NCBI GenBank assembly: GCA_045546775.1
Contig: JAZQDM010000063.1
Span: 128,866-192,865 of the forward strand
DNA length: 64,000 nucleotides
DNA from: RGIG3002 sp045546775
GTDB lineage: Bacteria > Bacillota > Clostridia > Lachnospirales > Lachnospiraceae
Direction: 5' to 3'
The notes under the pieces were generated by a model, which was not told the origin of the DNA, made no database searches, and saw only the letters and a program-made list of their open reading frames with translations. A program made the position numbers and the translations under genes. Positions 34,169 through 43,903 of the stretch are shown here, one piece after another. Position 1 is the stretch's first letter. Every line of letters starts with the position of its first letter.

Positions 34169-36277
34169 ATGACAGAAAAAATCGGTAAGATTACGCTGGA
34201 TTATACGTATTATCCGGGTGAAGATTTATATAGTGACGGAGACATCGAAGAGGAAATGCTCTCGATTGTGAAAGAGCATGAGGAAAAAGAGTTTACGCGT
34301 ATTATTGAAGAGCGCGGAAGCTGGCCTATTTTTTATCATTTGTCGCCTCTTCGCGAAAATATTGTAGAATGGGTGCCGCTTAACAAAGATATGAAAGTGC
34401 TGGAAGTGGGAAGCGGTTGCGGTGCCATTACAGGTGCACTTGCAAGAAAAGCCGGAAGCGTGACTTGTATTGAACTTTCCAAACGCCGCAGTATGATCAA
34501 TGCATACCGCCACAAAGACTGTGACAATGTATGCATTCAGGTCGGTAATTTCCAGGACATTGAAAAGACGTTGGACAATGATTATGATTTTATATTCTTA
34601 ATCGGCGTGTTTGAGTATGCGCAAGGTTACATCGGCACGGATGAGCCCTATGTGAAATTCATGGAAATTTTGCGCAAGCATTTGAAAGGCGGCGGAAGAG
34701 ACGGTCGTCTTATCATTGCCATTGAAAATAAATTTGGCTTAAAGTACTGGGCAGGTTGTAGAGAAGACCATCAGGGCTTGTATTTTAGCGGTTTGGAAGA
34801 TTATCCGCAGGATACCGGTGTGCGCACGTTTACAAGAGGCGGATTAGAAAAGATTTGTGCGGCAAACGGCTGCAGAGAATACAGTTTTTATTATCCGTAC
34901 CCGGATTATAAATTCCCCACAAGTATTTATTCGGATGACTACTTACCTCATGTGGGTGAACTCTGTACCAATGTGCGGAACTTTGACAGAAGCAGACTGC
35001 TTTTGTTTGATGAAAAAAATGTGTTTGATACGATTATAAAGGAAGGTATGTTCCCACACTATTCCAACTCTTATTTTTTGGTAGTGGGAAAAGAACTTCC
35101 GGTGAAATTTTCCAAGTATTCCAATGACCGTACGCCGGAATACACGATTTGTACAGATATCCGTAATCCGGAAAGCGGCATGGAACGAATCGGTGCGTTG
35201 AGTGGTGGCGATACGGTTAAGTTTGTTGTGGAAAAACGAGGGCTTGGGGAAGCTTCAGAAGCGCATATCCAGGCGATAAAAGAAGCCTATGACAAGCTGG
35301 AAGCACGTTACGATGGCGGAGAAATTTCCATTAACCGTTGTATGGTGAATCCGAAGGGCACACTTTCTTTTGAATTTGTGGAAGGAAAAACGCTGGAAGA
35401 GATGTTTGATGCACTGTTGGATAAGCAGGATTTGGAAGGTTTTGAAGCACTTTTTCGCAAATATATGGAGCGTGTCCGCTACAATACCGGCGTAGCGTTT
35501 ACGGCTTATGACATGATTTTCCCCAATATACTTGTAAATGGCGATAAATGGACTGCCATTGATTATGAGTGGAATGTGGAAGAAGAGGTATCGATAGAGC
35601 GCATGGCATACCGCGCCTTGTACTGCTACAGACTTGGTGCTGCAAAACGTGCGGAAATTGTAGAAAAAATGCAAAATGAAGTGCTGCACGTAAGCGAGGA
35701 AGACAAGCACTGGGTGGAAGAAAAAGAGCGTCAGATGCAGGCGATGATTGCCGGAAAACGCAAAAGCATGGGAGAAATCCGTAATTTGATTGGCAATCCG
35801 GTGTACAATCCGCTTGGACTTGCAGTGGAAAATGCACCAAAAACGGTTATGAATATGGTGCAGATATATACAGACACCGGAAACGGTTTTTCCGAGGCAG
35901 AATCTTTCTTTTTGAAGGACAAAAAAGGCGCGCAGCAGTTTGATACGGAAACAGGAAAAGAATCAGTTTCTTTTGCACTGCATTTCGAACGCGGCATCAA
36001 AGCGGTGCGTATTGACCCGGAAAACGATCCGTGTATTGTATCGGTGGAAAAGGCGCTGTGGAACGGCAAACCATTGTCACTTGCAGAGAGAGGACGATTG
36101 GGAACCTTTTTTACAAACGGAAAAAGCATCCAAAATGGGGTGTTTGCATTTGGAAAGGAAGATCCGAATTTGACGTTTTTATTAAAAAACATGCCAATGA
36201 AGGATGATAACATTTTGGAAATAAGCATGAATGTAGCTTCTCTTCCTGCGGCGATTGCCGGAAAGTTTGCAGATTAA
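34169..36277 (+). CDS. Methyltransferase-kinase fusion, candidate WbdD-like chain terminator
   Basis: 702 residues. Domain 1 (about 55-310): SAM methyltransferase with motif I VLEVGSGCGAITGA (77-90) and acidic motif II CIELS. Domain 2 (about 315-530): kinase-like; VKFVVEKR (Lys356 a candidate ATP lysine), FEFVEGKTLEEMFD, a catalytic-loop-like AYDMIFPNIL (Asp448, Asn453) and a metal-site-like AIDYEW (Asp465). Domain 3 (about 530-702): a helical segment (EEKERQMQAMIAGKRK) then a beta-rich end. In E. coli O9a, WbdD has methyltransferase + kinase + coiled coil and caps the chain for Wzm/Wzt. Position just after the exporter matches. Active capping is inferred; the kinase could be inactive. Confidence 0.72.
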   Translation: MTEKIGKITLDYTYYPGEDLYSDGDIEEEMLSIVKEHEEKEFTRIIEERGSWPIFYHLSPLRENIVEWVPLNKDMKVLEVGSGCGAITGALARKAGSVTCIELSKRRSMINAYRHKDCDNVCIQVGNFQDIEKTLDNDYDFIFLIGVFEYAQGYIGTDEPYVKFMEILRKHLKGGGRDGRLIIAIENKFGLKYWAGCREDHQGLYFSGLEDYPQDTGVRTFTRGGLEKICAANGCREYSFYYPYPDYKFPTSIYSDDYLPHVGELCTNVRNFDRSRLLLFDEKNVFDTIIKEGMFPHYSNSYFLVVGKELPVKFSKYSNDRTPEYTICTDIRNPESGMERIGALSGGDTVKFVVEKRGLGEASEAHIQAIKEAYDKLEARYDGGEISINRCMVNPKGTLSFEFVEGKTLEEMFDALLDKQDLEGFEALFRKYMERVRYNTGVAFTAYDMIFPNILVNGDKWTAIDYEWNVEEEVSIERMAYRALYCYRLGAAKRAEIVEKMQNEVLHVSEEDKHWVEEKERQMQAMIAGKRKSMGEIRNLIGNPVYNPLGLAVENAPKTVMNMVQIYTDTGNGFSEAESFFLKDKKGAQQFDTETGKESVSFALHFERGIKAVRIDPENDPCIVSVEKALWNGKPLSLAERGRLGTFFTNGKSIQNGVFAFGKEDPNLTFLLKNMPMKDDNILEISMNVASLPAAIAGKFAD

Positions 36278-36322
36278 ACACAATCATACACAATCATACC
36301 TAGACAGGAAAGGCGGAAAACT

Positions 36323-38479
36323 TTGGCGCAGTACGATTTTACCAATTATTACAGACAGGCATATTGGGACATAAAAGAAAAAAACGTAAGTCTGGCATGC
36401 GATACAGCGTCCAAAGAACAGGCTGTGCTTGAACTGCGTCAAAAATATGAGCGTATCGCGGGAAATCCCGTGATACGCCTTTTGCGTGGCGTGAAAAAAA
36501 TTCCGGCAAAACTGGCAGATAAAAAGGCAGATTATGCGCAGGAAAGTCCGTGCCCGGAGCAGTCCATGAGTGTGAAACAATATGAAAAGGAAGTTTTGTT
36601 GCAAAAGAATCCATATATGGGATGGATTATGCAACATGAATCAGAATTACGGATAAAAGAAGCCGAAAACACAAAGATAGTCAAATATAACGAGTGTAAT
36701 GGCAAGTTTACACTTGCAAATATAAAAGAAACATATGTTATTTTTTGCTCTGAAAGAGGGCGTATGAGTGACAATACACAGGCGATTGTGGAACAGTATT
36801 TTGAAGCCCATCCGGAAACGGAAATATTGTACGGAGCAGAAGATGAATGGAATATGGAAAAACAAGAAGGTGATATGCGGGAAAACCCATGGTTTAAACC
36901 TGTTTTCTCACCGGAAACATTACTGTCGTTTTTTTATTTTGGAAGTTTATTTGCGATACGTCGCGAGGCGTTTGAAACAATCAAATGGCTGGGAAGCGAT
37001 AACGGAAAAGTGAATGTATATGATTTTGTTTTGAAAGCGACAGAAAAGATGGACGCACAAAAAGTTGCGGCGCTGGATGCAGTACTTTTTCATAGAGAAA
37101 AGAACACGAAAGGCGTATGGGGCTTTGAAAAAGAATTTTCCAAAATGAAGACCGATATTATGAGAAGCAGAGGATATAATGCTTATGCGGAAGAGACGAA
37201 CGTGCCGGGAGTGTATAGTATCCGTGTGGAGTGTGATGATAAAATATCAATCGTTATTTTATCGAAAGATAACCCGGAATTGCTCTCAAGATGCATTTCT
37301 TCTATTCGGGAAAAGACAGACTATGACAATTATGAAATCATTGTTGTAGATAATGGCAGCCATGAAGCGAATCGCGTAAAAGTGGAAGCATTAAGCCAAA
37401 AGATGGCATTTATATATATATGTGAGCCGATGGACTTCAATTTTTCAAAGATGTGCAATATCGGCGCAAACCATGCAAAGGGAAAATATCTACTGTTATT
37501 AAATGATGACGTAGAGGTGATAGAGGCCGGATGGCTTCGCAGAATGGCCGGTCAGGCTTCGGTGGAAGGAGTCGGAGCAGTGGGGGCAAAATTGTGGTAT
37601 CCGGATAGTATTGCGATTCAGCATGCCGGTATTACTAATTTGCGCATAGGTCCGGCGCACAAGCTTGTCACTTCAAAAGATGACAAGATGTATTATGACG
37701 GAAGAAATTATTTTAATTTCAATTGTCTTGCTGTTACCGGTGCGTGCCTTATGGTAAAAAAAGAGTTGTATGAAGAAGTCGGCGGTTTAGACCCGTCCAT
37801 GCCGATTGCGTACAACGATGTGGAATTTTGTTTTGCCTTACATAAAAAAGGGTATCGGAACGTGTTGAGAAATGATTGCATTTTGTTGCATCATGAATCT
37901 TTAAGCCGGGGCTTAGATGAAGAGACAAAAGAAAAAGCAGACCGGCTTCTTGCAGAGAGAAAACGTTTGTATGAAAAATATCCCCGGTACGAAGGCTGGG
38001 ACGGATATTACAGCCCTTATTTGGTGCAGGATTCTCCTTTGTATGAATGCGGTGTGACCAAGGCAAATGTGAGTGTAACAAAACCGATTGCGCCGTTTCA
38101 AAATAAGAGCAAAGCAAAATTGTTATCCGATAAAGCAATCTGTTCTAATGTAGAAAGCGTTTTATTGGAAAACAATGTGTTGAAGATGCGCGGATGGAGC
38201 ATATTAAAAAATGCGGATAACTGCCATTACAAGAAGCGGTTTTTCTTGCGCGGCTTGCGTAATAAAAATGTATACGTAGCGGAAACGCAACGGTGTCTGC
38301 GGGAAGATGTGGCAAAAGTTTTTGACACACAAGTGCGTATCGAGCTTTCCGGAATGGAGACGGAAGCAATGGTAAAGACGATTCCGGAAGACCTTTACGA
38401 AATCGGTGTAGTGTATGAAGATATGCTCTCCGATAACGCATATTATTGCATGACAAAAAACACGATTGAAATAAAATAA
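36323..38479 (+). CDS. Large family 2 glycosyltransferase, two GT-A-like halves
   Basis: 718 residues from a TTG start with AAAGGCGG upstream; no suitable ATG exists for about 100 codons. The N-terminal half (about 120-300) looks like a degenerate GT-A domain (YVIFCSERGRMSDNTQ, LYGAEDEWNM, FYFGSLFAIRREAF). The second half (about 308-580) is a full GT2 domain: ISIVILSKDNPELLSRC, IIVVDNGSHE, LLLNDDVEVIEAGW, GACLMVKKELYEEVGGLD, AYNDVEFCF. The final 120 residues are separate (possible lectin-like). Probably a chain-extending enzyme working before the exporter; sugar unknown. Confidence 0.82.
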   Translation: MAQYDFTNYYRQAYWDIKEKNVSLACDTASKEQAVLELRQKYERIAGNPVIRLLRGVKKIPAKLADKKADYAQESPCPEQSMSVKQYEKEVLLQKNPYMGWIMQHESELRIKEAENTKIVKYNECNGKFTLANIKETYVIFCSERGRMSDNTQAIVEQYFEAHPETEILYGAEDEWNMEKQEGDMRENPWFKPVFSPETLLSFFYFGSLFAIRREAFETIKWLGSDNGKVNVYDFVLKATEKMDAQKVAALDAVLFHREKNTKGVWGFEKEFSKMKTDIMRSRGYNAYAEETNVPGVYSIRVECDDKISIVILSKDNPELLSRCISSIREKTDYDNYEIIVVDNGSHEANRVKVEALSQKMAFIYICEPMDFNFSKMCNIGANHAKGKYLLLLNDDVEVIEAGWLRRMAGQASVEGVGAVGAKLWYPDSIAIQHAGITNLRIGPAHKLVTSKDDKMYYDGRNYFNFNCLAVTGACLMVKKELYEEVGGLDPSMPIAYNDVEFCFALHKKGYRNVLRNDCILLHHESLSRGLDEETKEKADRLLAERKRLYEKYPRYEGWDGYYSPYLVQDSPLYECGVTKANVSVTKPIAPFQNKSKAKLLSDKAICSNVESVLLENNVLKMRGWSILKNADNCHYKKRFFLRGLRNKNVYVAETQRCLREDVAKVFDTQVRIELSGMETEAMVKTIPEDLYEIGVVYEDMLSDNAYYCMTKNTIEIK

Positions 38480-38507
38480 CAAATGTTATAAAAGGAAATA
38501 TATCATT

Positions 38508-40508
38508 ATGAGTCAACAAAATCATGTGCAGTCCGATAAGGACGAATTGGAATTTTACAAAAAAGCGTATGAAGCAGAATTGGAAAAAAATCAGACTTTG
38601 GTGACCCGATTGTCTGCTGCGTTGGAAGAAGAACAGCGTTTGCAAGAGCAGATAGACCGGATTAAGGGTGGGGCGATTTGGAAACTTTCTAAGCCGGTAC
38701 GTTCTTGTATTCATTTGTTGAAACGGACAAAGGACAGACTGTCACGTTATGGAAGTCTAAAAGGAATTGCCCGTAAAATAAAAAGCAAAGGCATCGAAAA
38801 GCAGGCAAAAGTGCAACACGGAACGGCTAGTTTCCCGGACGAACAACAACGAAAAATAGAGGAAGAGACGAAATTCCCAAAGGACATTAAGTTTAGTATT
38901 CTCGTACCGCTTTACAACACAGCCGAAATCTTTTTGCGCGATGTCATCGAATCGGTACAGAGTCAAACTTACAAAAATTGGGAGCTTTGTCTGGCGGACG
39001 GTTCGGACGCAGACCATGCCTATGTGGAGGAATTGTGTCGTTCTTATATGAAAGAAGATTCCCGCATCTGTTACAAAAAGCTGGAGAAAAACGAAGGCAT
39101 TTCAGGAAATACAAACAGGTGTTATGAAATGGCAACGGGCGATTATATCGGTTTGTTTGACCACGATGACATTTTGCATCCAAGTGTGTTATACGAATAT
39201 ATGAAAGCAATATGCGAACAGGGAGCAGATTACATTTATTGCGACGAAACGACGTTTCAGGGCAAGAGCATAAACAATATGCTCACGCTTCATTTTAAAC
39301 CGGATTTTTCTATTGATAATTTGCGTTCAAATAATTACATCTGTCATTTTAGCGTATTTGACAGAAAATTGCTGGAGGGAATGGAACTTTTCCGCACGCA
39401 GTTTGACGGAAGCCAAGACCATGACATGATTTTGCGTCTGACCGCGAGAGCAAAAAAAGTGGTGCATGTGCCGAAGCTATTGTATTATTGGCGTTCCCAT
39501 AAAGAGAGTGTGGCGTCCGGCATCGATGCAAAAACATATGCGATTGATGCGGCAAAAGGAGCCGTTTCGGAGCATCTGTCAACGTGCGGATTTGAAAAAT
39601 ATGAGATTCTAAGTACCAAAGCATTTGCCACCATTTTTAGAATAAAATACCGACTGTTATCATATCCGAAGATTTCGATTATTATACCAAACAGGAATCA
39701 TTTAATGGATTTGAAGAGATGTGTATCTTCCATTTTGGAAAAGAGCACATATGACAATTATGAAATTATTATTGTAGAAAATAACAGCGATGATGCGCAG
39801 TTGTTTGCTTACTACGAAGAGCTGAAAAAACAGGAAAATATCCGTGTCGTTGTATACGAAGGTGAATTCAATTATTCCAAAGTAAATAATTTTGGGGCGG
39901 CCAAGGCAACAGGAGAATATCTACTGTTATTAAATAACGATACGGAGGTTATTACTATCAACTGGATGGAAGAACTTCTTATGTATGCACAGCGAGAAGA
40001 CGTTGGTGCAGTTGGCGGCAAATTGTATTATGAAGATAATACGATTCAGCATGCGGGCATTGTGCTTGGTTTAGGCGCCCATAGGACTGCCGGCCACACA
40101 CATTACAAAATTGACAGAAACAATTTCGGCTATATGGGAAGACTTTGTTATGCGCAAAACGTGTCCGCCGTGACGGGGGCATGCCTTCTTGTGAAAAAGA
40201 GCCTTTACGAAGAAGTGGGCGGTTTGTCGGAACAATTTGCTGTGGCGTTGAACGATGTAGACTTTTGTTTAAAACTCAGACAAAAGGGACTGCTCAATGT
40301 ATTTACGCCGTTTGCTGAGTTGTATCATTATGAGTCTGCATCCAGAGGCTCCGATGTGCAGGGAGCAAATGCGGCACGTTACGACGCAGAAGCGGAGCTT
40401 TTCCGCACAACATGGAAAGAAGTGTTGGAAAAGGGAGACCCGTATTACAATCCAAACTTCTCACTGGATCACAGTGATTACACACTTCGTTTGGACAGTG
40501 CGCAGTAG
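38508..40508 (+). CDS. Large family 2 glycosyltransferase with two complete GT2 domains
   Basis: 666 residues. An N-terminal coiled-coil-like segment (about 5-55) and basic stretch precede GT2 domain A (about 124-370: FSILVPLYNTAEIFL, LADGSDADHAYV, FDHDDILHPS, GSQDHDMILRLT) and GT2 domain B (about 390-640: ISIIIPNRNHLMDLKRC, IIVENNSDD, LLLNNDTEVIT, GACLLVKKSLYEEVGGL, ALNDVDFCLKL). Both metal sites are intact, so it may add two linkages alternately, as bifunctional polymer synthases do. Start 38508 has AAAGGA 15 bases upstream, which is long. Confidence 0.85.
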   Translation: MSQQNHVQSDKDELEFYKKAYEAELEKNQTLVTRLSAALEEEQRLQEQIDRIKGGAIWKLSKPVRSCIHLLKRTKDRLSRYGSLKGIARKIKSKGIEKQAKVQHGTASFPDEQQRKIEEETKFPKDIKFSILVPLYNTAEIFLRDVIESVQSQTYKNWELCLADGSDADHAYVEELCRSYMKEDSRICYKKLEKNEGISGNTNRCYEMATGDYIGLFDHDDILHPSVLYEYMKAICEQGADYIYCDETTFQGKSINNMLTLHFKPDFSIDNLRSNNYICHFSVFDRKLLEGMELFRTQFDGSQDHDMILRLTARAKKVVHVPKLLYYWRSHKESVASGIDAKTYAIDAAKGAVSEHLSTCGFEKYEILSTKAFATIFRIKYRLLSYPKISIIIPNRNHLMDLKRCVSSILEKSTYDNYEIIIVENNSDDAQLFAYYEELKKQENIRVVVYEGEFNYSKVNNFGAAKATGEYLLLLNNDTEVITINWMEELLMYAQREDVGAVGGKLYYEDNTIQHAGIVLGLGAHRTAGHTHYKIDRNNFGYMGRLCYAQNVSAVTGACLLVKKSLYEEVGGLSEQFAVALNDVDFCLKLRQKGLLNVFTPFAELYHYESASRGSDVQGANAARYDAEAELFRTTWKEVLEKGDPYYNPNFSLDHSDYTLRLDSAQ

Positions 40509-40546
40509 TATATCCGAAAAATAGTGCTTACCGGTGCACATATTCC

Positions 40547-40581
40547 CGCTTCTTGTGGGAAGCGCAAAACTGTGGTAAAAT
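40547..40581 (+). promoter_or_regulatory. Promoter with overlapping palindrome before pgcA
   Basis: TTGTGG (40553-40558), 17-bp spacer, TAAAAT (40576-40581). The inverted repeat CGCTTC-TTGTGG-GAAGCG (40547-40564) brackets the -35 box, so a repressor or activator could sit there. No U-tract follows it, so it is not a terminator. Confidence 0.55.
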
Positions 40582-40649
40582 ACCGATATTGAATTTAAGA
40601 AAGAAAAAGGGGCATACCTTGATAAAAAATGCTCTGGAATGGAGAAAAG

Positions 40650-42371
40650 ATGGGATATTTGGAACAATTTGAATTTTGGTTGAACGATGAGTATTTTGAT
40701 GAAGATACAAAAAAAGAACTGCTTTCCATCCGCAATGACGAAAAGGAAGTGGAAGACCGTTTTTATAAAGAGTTGGATTTTGGAACCGGTGGATTACGTG
40801 GTGTAATCGGTGCCGGAACGAATCGTATGAATGTATACACGGTTCGCAAAGCCTCCCAAGGTTTGGCAAATTATATTTTGCAACAAGGCGGCGAGGACAA
40901 GGGAGTTGCCATTGCCTATGACTCCAGAAATATGTCACCGGAATTTGCAGATGAGACTGCTCTTTGTATGGCAGCAAACGGAATTAAGGCATACGTATTT
41001 GATGCGTTGCGCCCTACGCCGGAATTGTCCTTTGCGTTAAGAAAACTCGGATGTATTGCAGGCGTGGTGATTACAGCAAGTCATAATCCGCCGGAATACA
41101 ACGGTTACAAAGTATATTGGGAAGACGGCGCGCAAATTACTGCCCCAAAAGACAAAGAAATTATCGCAGAAGTTAAAAAAGTGACAGATTATCATACAGT
41201 AAAGAGCATGGACATGGCACAAGCTATGCAGGATGGACTTTACAACGTCATCGGCAAAGAGATGGATGATGCGTATATGGAAGAATTGAAAAAACAAATC
41301 ATTCATCCGGAAATCATCCAAGAAGTGGCAAACGATATTTCTATCGTTTACACACCGCTTCACGGAACCGGCAATATACCGGCACGCCGTATTCTTTCTG
41401 AGCTTGGTTTTAAAAATGTGTACGTTGTACCGGAGCAGGAACTTCCGGATGCAAAATTTTCCACGGTAGCATATCCGAATCCGGAGGATCCGAAAGCGTT
41501 TGAACTTGCTTTAAAACTTGCAAAGGAAAAAGATGCAGATATCGTTCTTGCAACAGACCCGGATGCAGACCGTCTCGGAGTATATGCAAAAGATACAAAG
41601 ACCGGGGAATACGTTTCATTTACCGGTAATATGTCCGGTATGCTCATTGCGGAATACATTTTGAGAGAGCGTACCGCGAATGGAACAATGCCGGAAAATC
41701 CCGCACTTGTGTCTACTATCGTAACAACCAACATGACACAGCCGCTTACGGCAGACTATAACGTACGCCTGATTGAAGTATTGACGGGATTTAAGTTTAT
41801 CGGGGAGCAGATTAAGTTTTTCGAGCAGACAGGCAGCAACCACTATGTGTTTGGTTTGGAAGAAAGTTATGGATGTCTTGCCGGAACACATTCCCGTGAT
41901 AAAGATGCTATCGTAGCTGTTATGATGTTGTGCGAAGTGGCGGCGTGGTGCAAAAAGAATGGCATTACCCTTTGGGATCAGATGCTTCACATTTATGAAA
42001 AATACGGTTACTTTAAGGAAGATTTATATACAATCACATTAAAAGGAATTGACGGTTCCAAGCAGATTGCTGCGATTATGGACAAACTCAGAAACGAGCC
42101 GCCAAAAGCGTTTGGAGCGTTACAAGTTTTGGAAGTGCGGGATTATGACTGCGGCGTAATTACCAATCTGGCTTCCGGTCAGACAAGACCGACCGGTCTT
42201 CCAAAATCTAACGTGTTGTACTTTGACCTTACAAACGATTCCTGGTGTTGCGCACGTCCTTCCGGTACAGAACCCAAAATTAAGTTCTACATGGGCGTAA
42301 AGGGGACAAGCCTTGCGGATGCGCAGGAAAAATTAAATCAACTCACTGCAGAATTAAAAGCAGTCATATAA
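40650..42371 (+). CDS. pgcA: Alpha-phosphoglucomutase / phosphomannomutase family
   Basis: 573 residues of the alpha-D-phosphohexomutase superfamily: FGTGGLRGVIGAGTNRMN at the N terminus, phosphoserine loop VITASHNPPEYNGYK (Ser144), metal loop ATDPDADRLG, sugar-binding loop FGLEESYG and the C-terminal phosphate-binding RPSGTEPKIKFY. The length matches Bacillus PgcA. It interconverts Glc-6-P and Glc-1-P, feeding UDP-glucose and RfbA. ATG 40650 follows GGAG; a start at 40629 lacks one. Confidence 0.92.
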   Translation: MGYLEQFEFWLNDEYFDEDTKKELLSIRNDEKEVEDRFYKELDFGTGGLRGVIGAGTNRMNVYTVRKASQGLANYILQQGGEDKGVAIAYDSRNMSPEFADETALCMAANGIKAYVFDALRPTPELSFALRKLGCIAGVVITASHNPPEYNGYKVYWEDGAQITAPKDKEIIAEVKKVTDYHTVKSMDMAQAMQDGLYNVIGKEMDDAYMEELKKQIIHPEIIQEVANDISIVYTPLHGTGNIPARRILSELGFKNVYVVPEQELPDAKFSTVAYPNPEDPKAFELALKLAKEKDADIVLATDPDADRLGVYAKDTKTGEYVSFTGNMSGMLIAEYILRERTANGTMPENPALVSTIVTTNMTQPLTADYNVRLIEVLTGFKFIGEQIKFFEQTGSNHYVFGLEESYGCLAGTHSRDKDAIVAVMMLCEVAAWCKKNGITLWDQMLHIYEKYGYFKEDLYTITLKGIDGSKQIAAIMDKLRNEPPKAFGALQVLEVRDYDCGVITNLASGQTRPTGLPKSNVLYFDLTNDSWCCARPSGTEPKIKFYMGVKGTSLADAQEKLNQLTAELKAVI

Positions 42372-42410
42372 CTATGACGGCGTACAAGTAGTACGGCTTA
42401 GCGGACTGCA

Positions 42411-42442
42411 AAAAAGGCTGTCGCCATGTGCGGCAGCTTTTC
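42411..42442 (+). terminator. Rho-independent terminator after pgcA
   Basis: AAAGGCTGTCGC and GCGGCAGCTTTT pair around CATGT with a T-rich 3' side. It separates pgcA from the next glycosyltransferase, 45 bases on, and may be leaky because no clear promoter follows. Confidence 0.65.
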
Positions 42443-42486
42443 GAATAAAACGGTTGTTACAACTGTGACAGAGATGGAGAAGAAAA

Positions 42487-43857
42487 GTGGCTTTTTTTCA
42501 AATGGCAAACATAAAAAAAACCATATATTATTTGAAGCGTAACGGAATACGTAATACGTTTTATGCCGTGTTGGAGCGTCTGGAGGAAAAAGGCGCGCCG
42601 TACCAATATATAATGCCGGACGAGGAAACAAAAAGAAAACAATGTCTGGAAAGCTTTGAATTTGCCCCTAAGTTTAGCATTTTGGTGCCGGCTTATGAGA
42701 CAAAAGAGTGCTATTTGCGTGCACTTGTAGATTCTGTGCTGGCACAGACTTATAAAAACTTCGAATTGATTATTGCAGACGCCGGAAAAAGCAATGTGGT
42801 GGAGCAGGTTATAACAACTTATGCAGACAACCGCATTGTATACAAAAGGCTGGCACAAAACGGAGGTATTTCTGAAAATACAAATCAGGCAATGCAGGTG
42901 GCAACCGGCGATTATATCGGGCTGCTGGACCACGATGATTTTTTGACGCCGGATGCCTTATATGAGATGGCAAAAGCGATTGAACTTGGAAAAAAGGAAG
43001 GAATGGAGCCTGCGATGCTTTATTCCGATGAAGATAAATGTGACGGAGATGCGTTGCGGTATTTTGAACCGCACAAAAAATATGATTTTAACATGGACTT
43101 GTTGTTATCCAACAACTATGTGTGCCATTTTCTTGTGATGAAAGCTGCGCTTATGAAAAAGCTTTCGTTTCGTAAAGAATATGACGGTGCGCAGGATTAT
43201 GATATTACACTTCGCGCGGTGGAAATGTTGTATGCGGAATACGGTTATGCGGCTTTGGGCGGCCAATGTATCGTCCATATTCCGAAAATATTGTACCACT
43301 GGAGATGTCACGAAGATTCTACGGCTGCAAATCCGGAAAGCAAGCGCTATGCGTATGAGGCAGGAAAGCGAGCGGTAAGTGATTTTTTGAACCGGCTTGG
43401 TTGGAGTGCAAAAGTGACAGACAGTGCCCATCTTGGCTTTTATCATGTCAAAGAGCAACGCGTTTTTGAACAGATGGGGAAAGTGGCGGCAGTCGGCGGA
43501 AAGCTGCTTGATAAAAAAAGACGAATCGCAGGCGGTCCTATGGTGGATGGCAAACGGCTTTTTGTGGGATTAAAACAGCAATACAGTGGATATATGCACC
43601 GGGCAGTTTTGCGTCAGACGGTGCAATGCCTTGATTTGAGATGTATTCGGGTGAATCCAAAGTTTCATTCAGATTTTGAAAAAATTACCGGTTTGAAATA
43701 TGAAGAAAATCCGAAAGATAATATGTTTTTTAGGGAAAAATATGAGTTAACCGAAGATGAATGGCAGCAGAAAAGCAGCGCATTTTGTAAATTTGTTTGC
43801 CATAGTGCATATCGGCTTGTATTTTTGCCGGATATGCAATACCGTCTGCGCAAATAA
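42487..43857 (+). CDS. Family 2 glycosyltransferase with degenerate second domain
   Basis: 456 residues from GTG with GGAG seven bases upstream. Domain A (about 58-310) is intact: FSILVPAYETKECYLRA, IADAGKSNVVE, LLDHDDFLTPDALYE, GAQDYDITLRAVE and the acceptor-side WRCHEDSTA. After about 325 the sequence VAAVGGKLLDKKRR...GYMHRAVLRQ...GLKYEENPKDN follows the acceptor half of domain B in the 38508 protein (VGAVGGKLYYED...GYMGRLCYAQ), but the DxD half is missing. It looks like a two-domain enzyme that lost half of domain B. Confidence 0.8.
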   Translation: MAFFQMANIKKTIYYLKRNGIRNTFYAVLERLEEKGAPYQYIMPDEETKRKQCLESFEFAPKFSILVPAYETKECYLRALVDSVLAQTYKNFELIIADAGKSNVVEQVITTYADNRIVYKRLAQNGGISENTNQAMQVATGDYIGLLDHDDFLTPDALYEMAKAIELGKKEGMEPAMLYSDEDKCDGDALRYFEPHKKYDFNMDLLLSNNYVCHFLVMKAALMKKLSFRKEYDGAQDYDITLRAVEMLYAEYGYAALGGQCIVHIPKILYHWRCHEDSTAANPESKRYAYEAGKRAVSDFLNRLGWSAKVTDSAHLGFYHVKEQRVFEQMGKVAAVGGKLLDKKRRIAGGPMVDGKRLFVGLKQQYSGYMHRAVLRQTVQCLDLRCIRVNPKFHSDFEKITGLKYEENPKDNMFFREKYELTEDEWQQKSSAFCKFVCHSAYRLVFLPDMQYRLRK

Positions 43858-43903
43858 TTAGATTTTGCAAAAAAAGACGGTAGCTGACGAGGTTATGCAA
43901 ATT

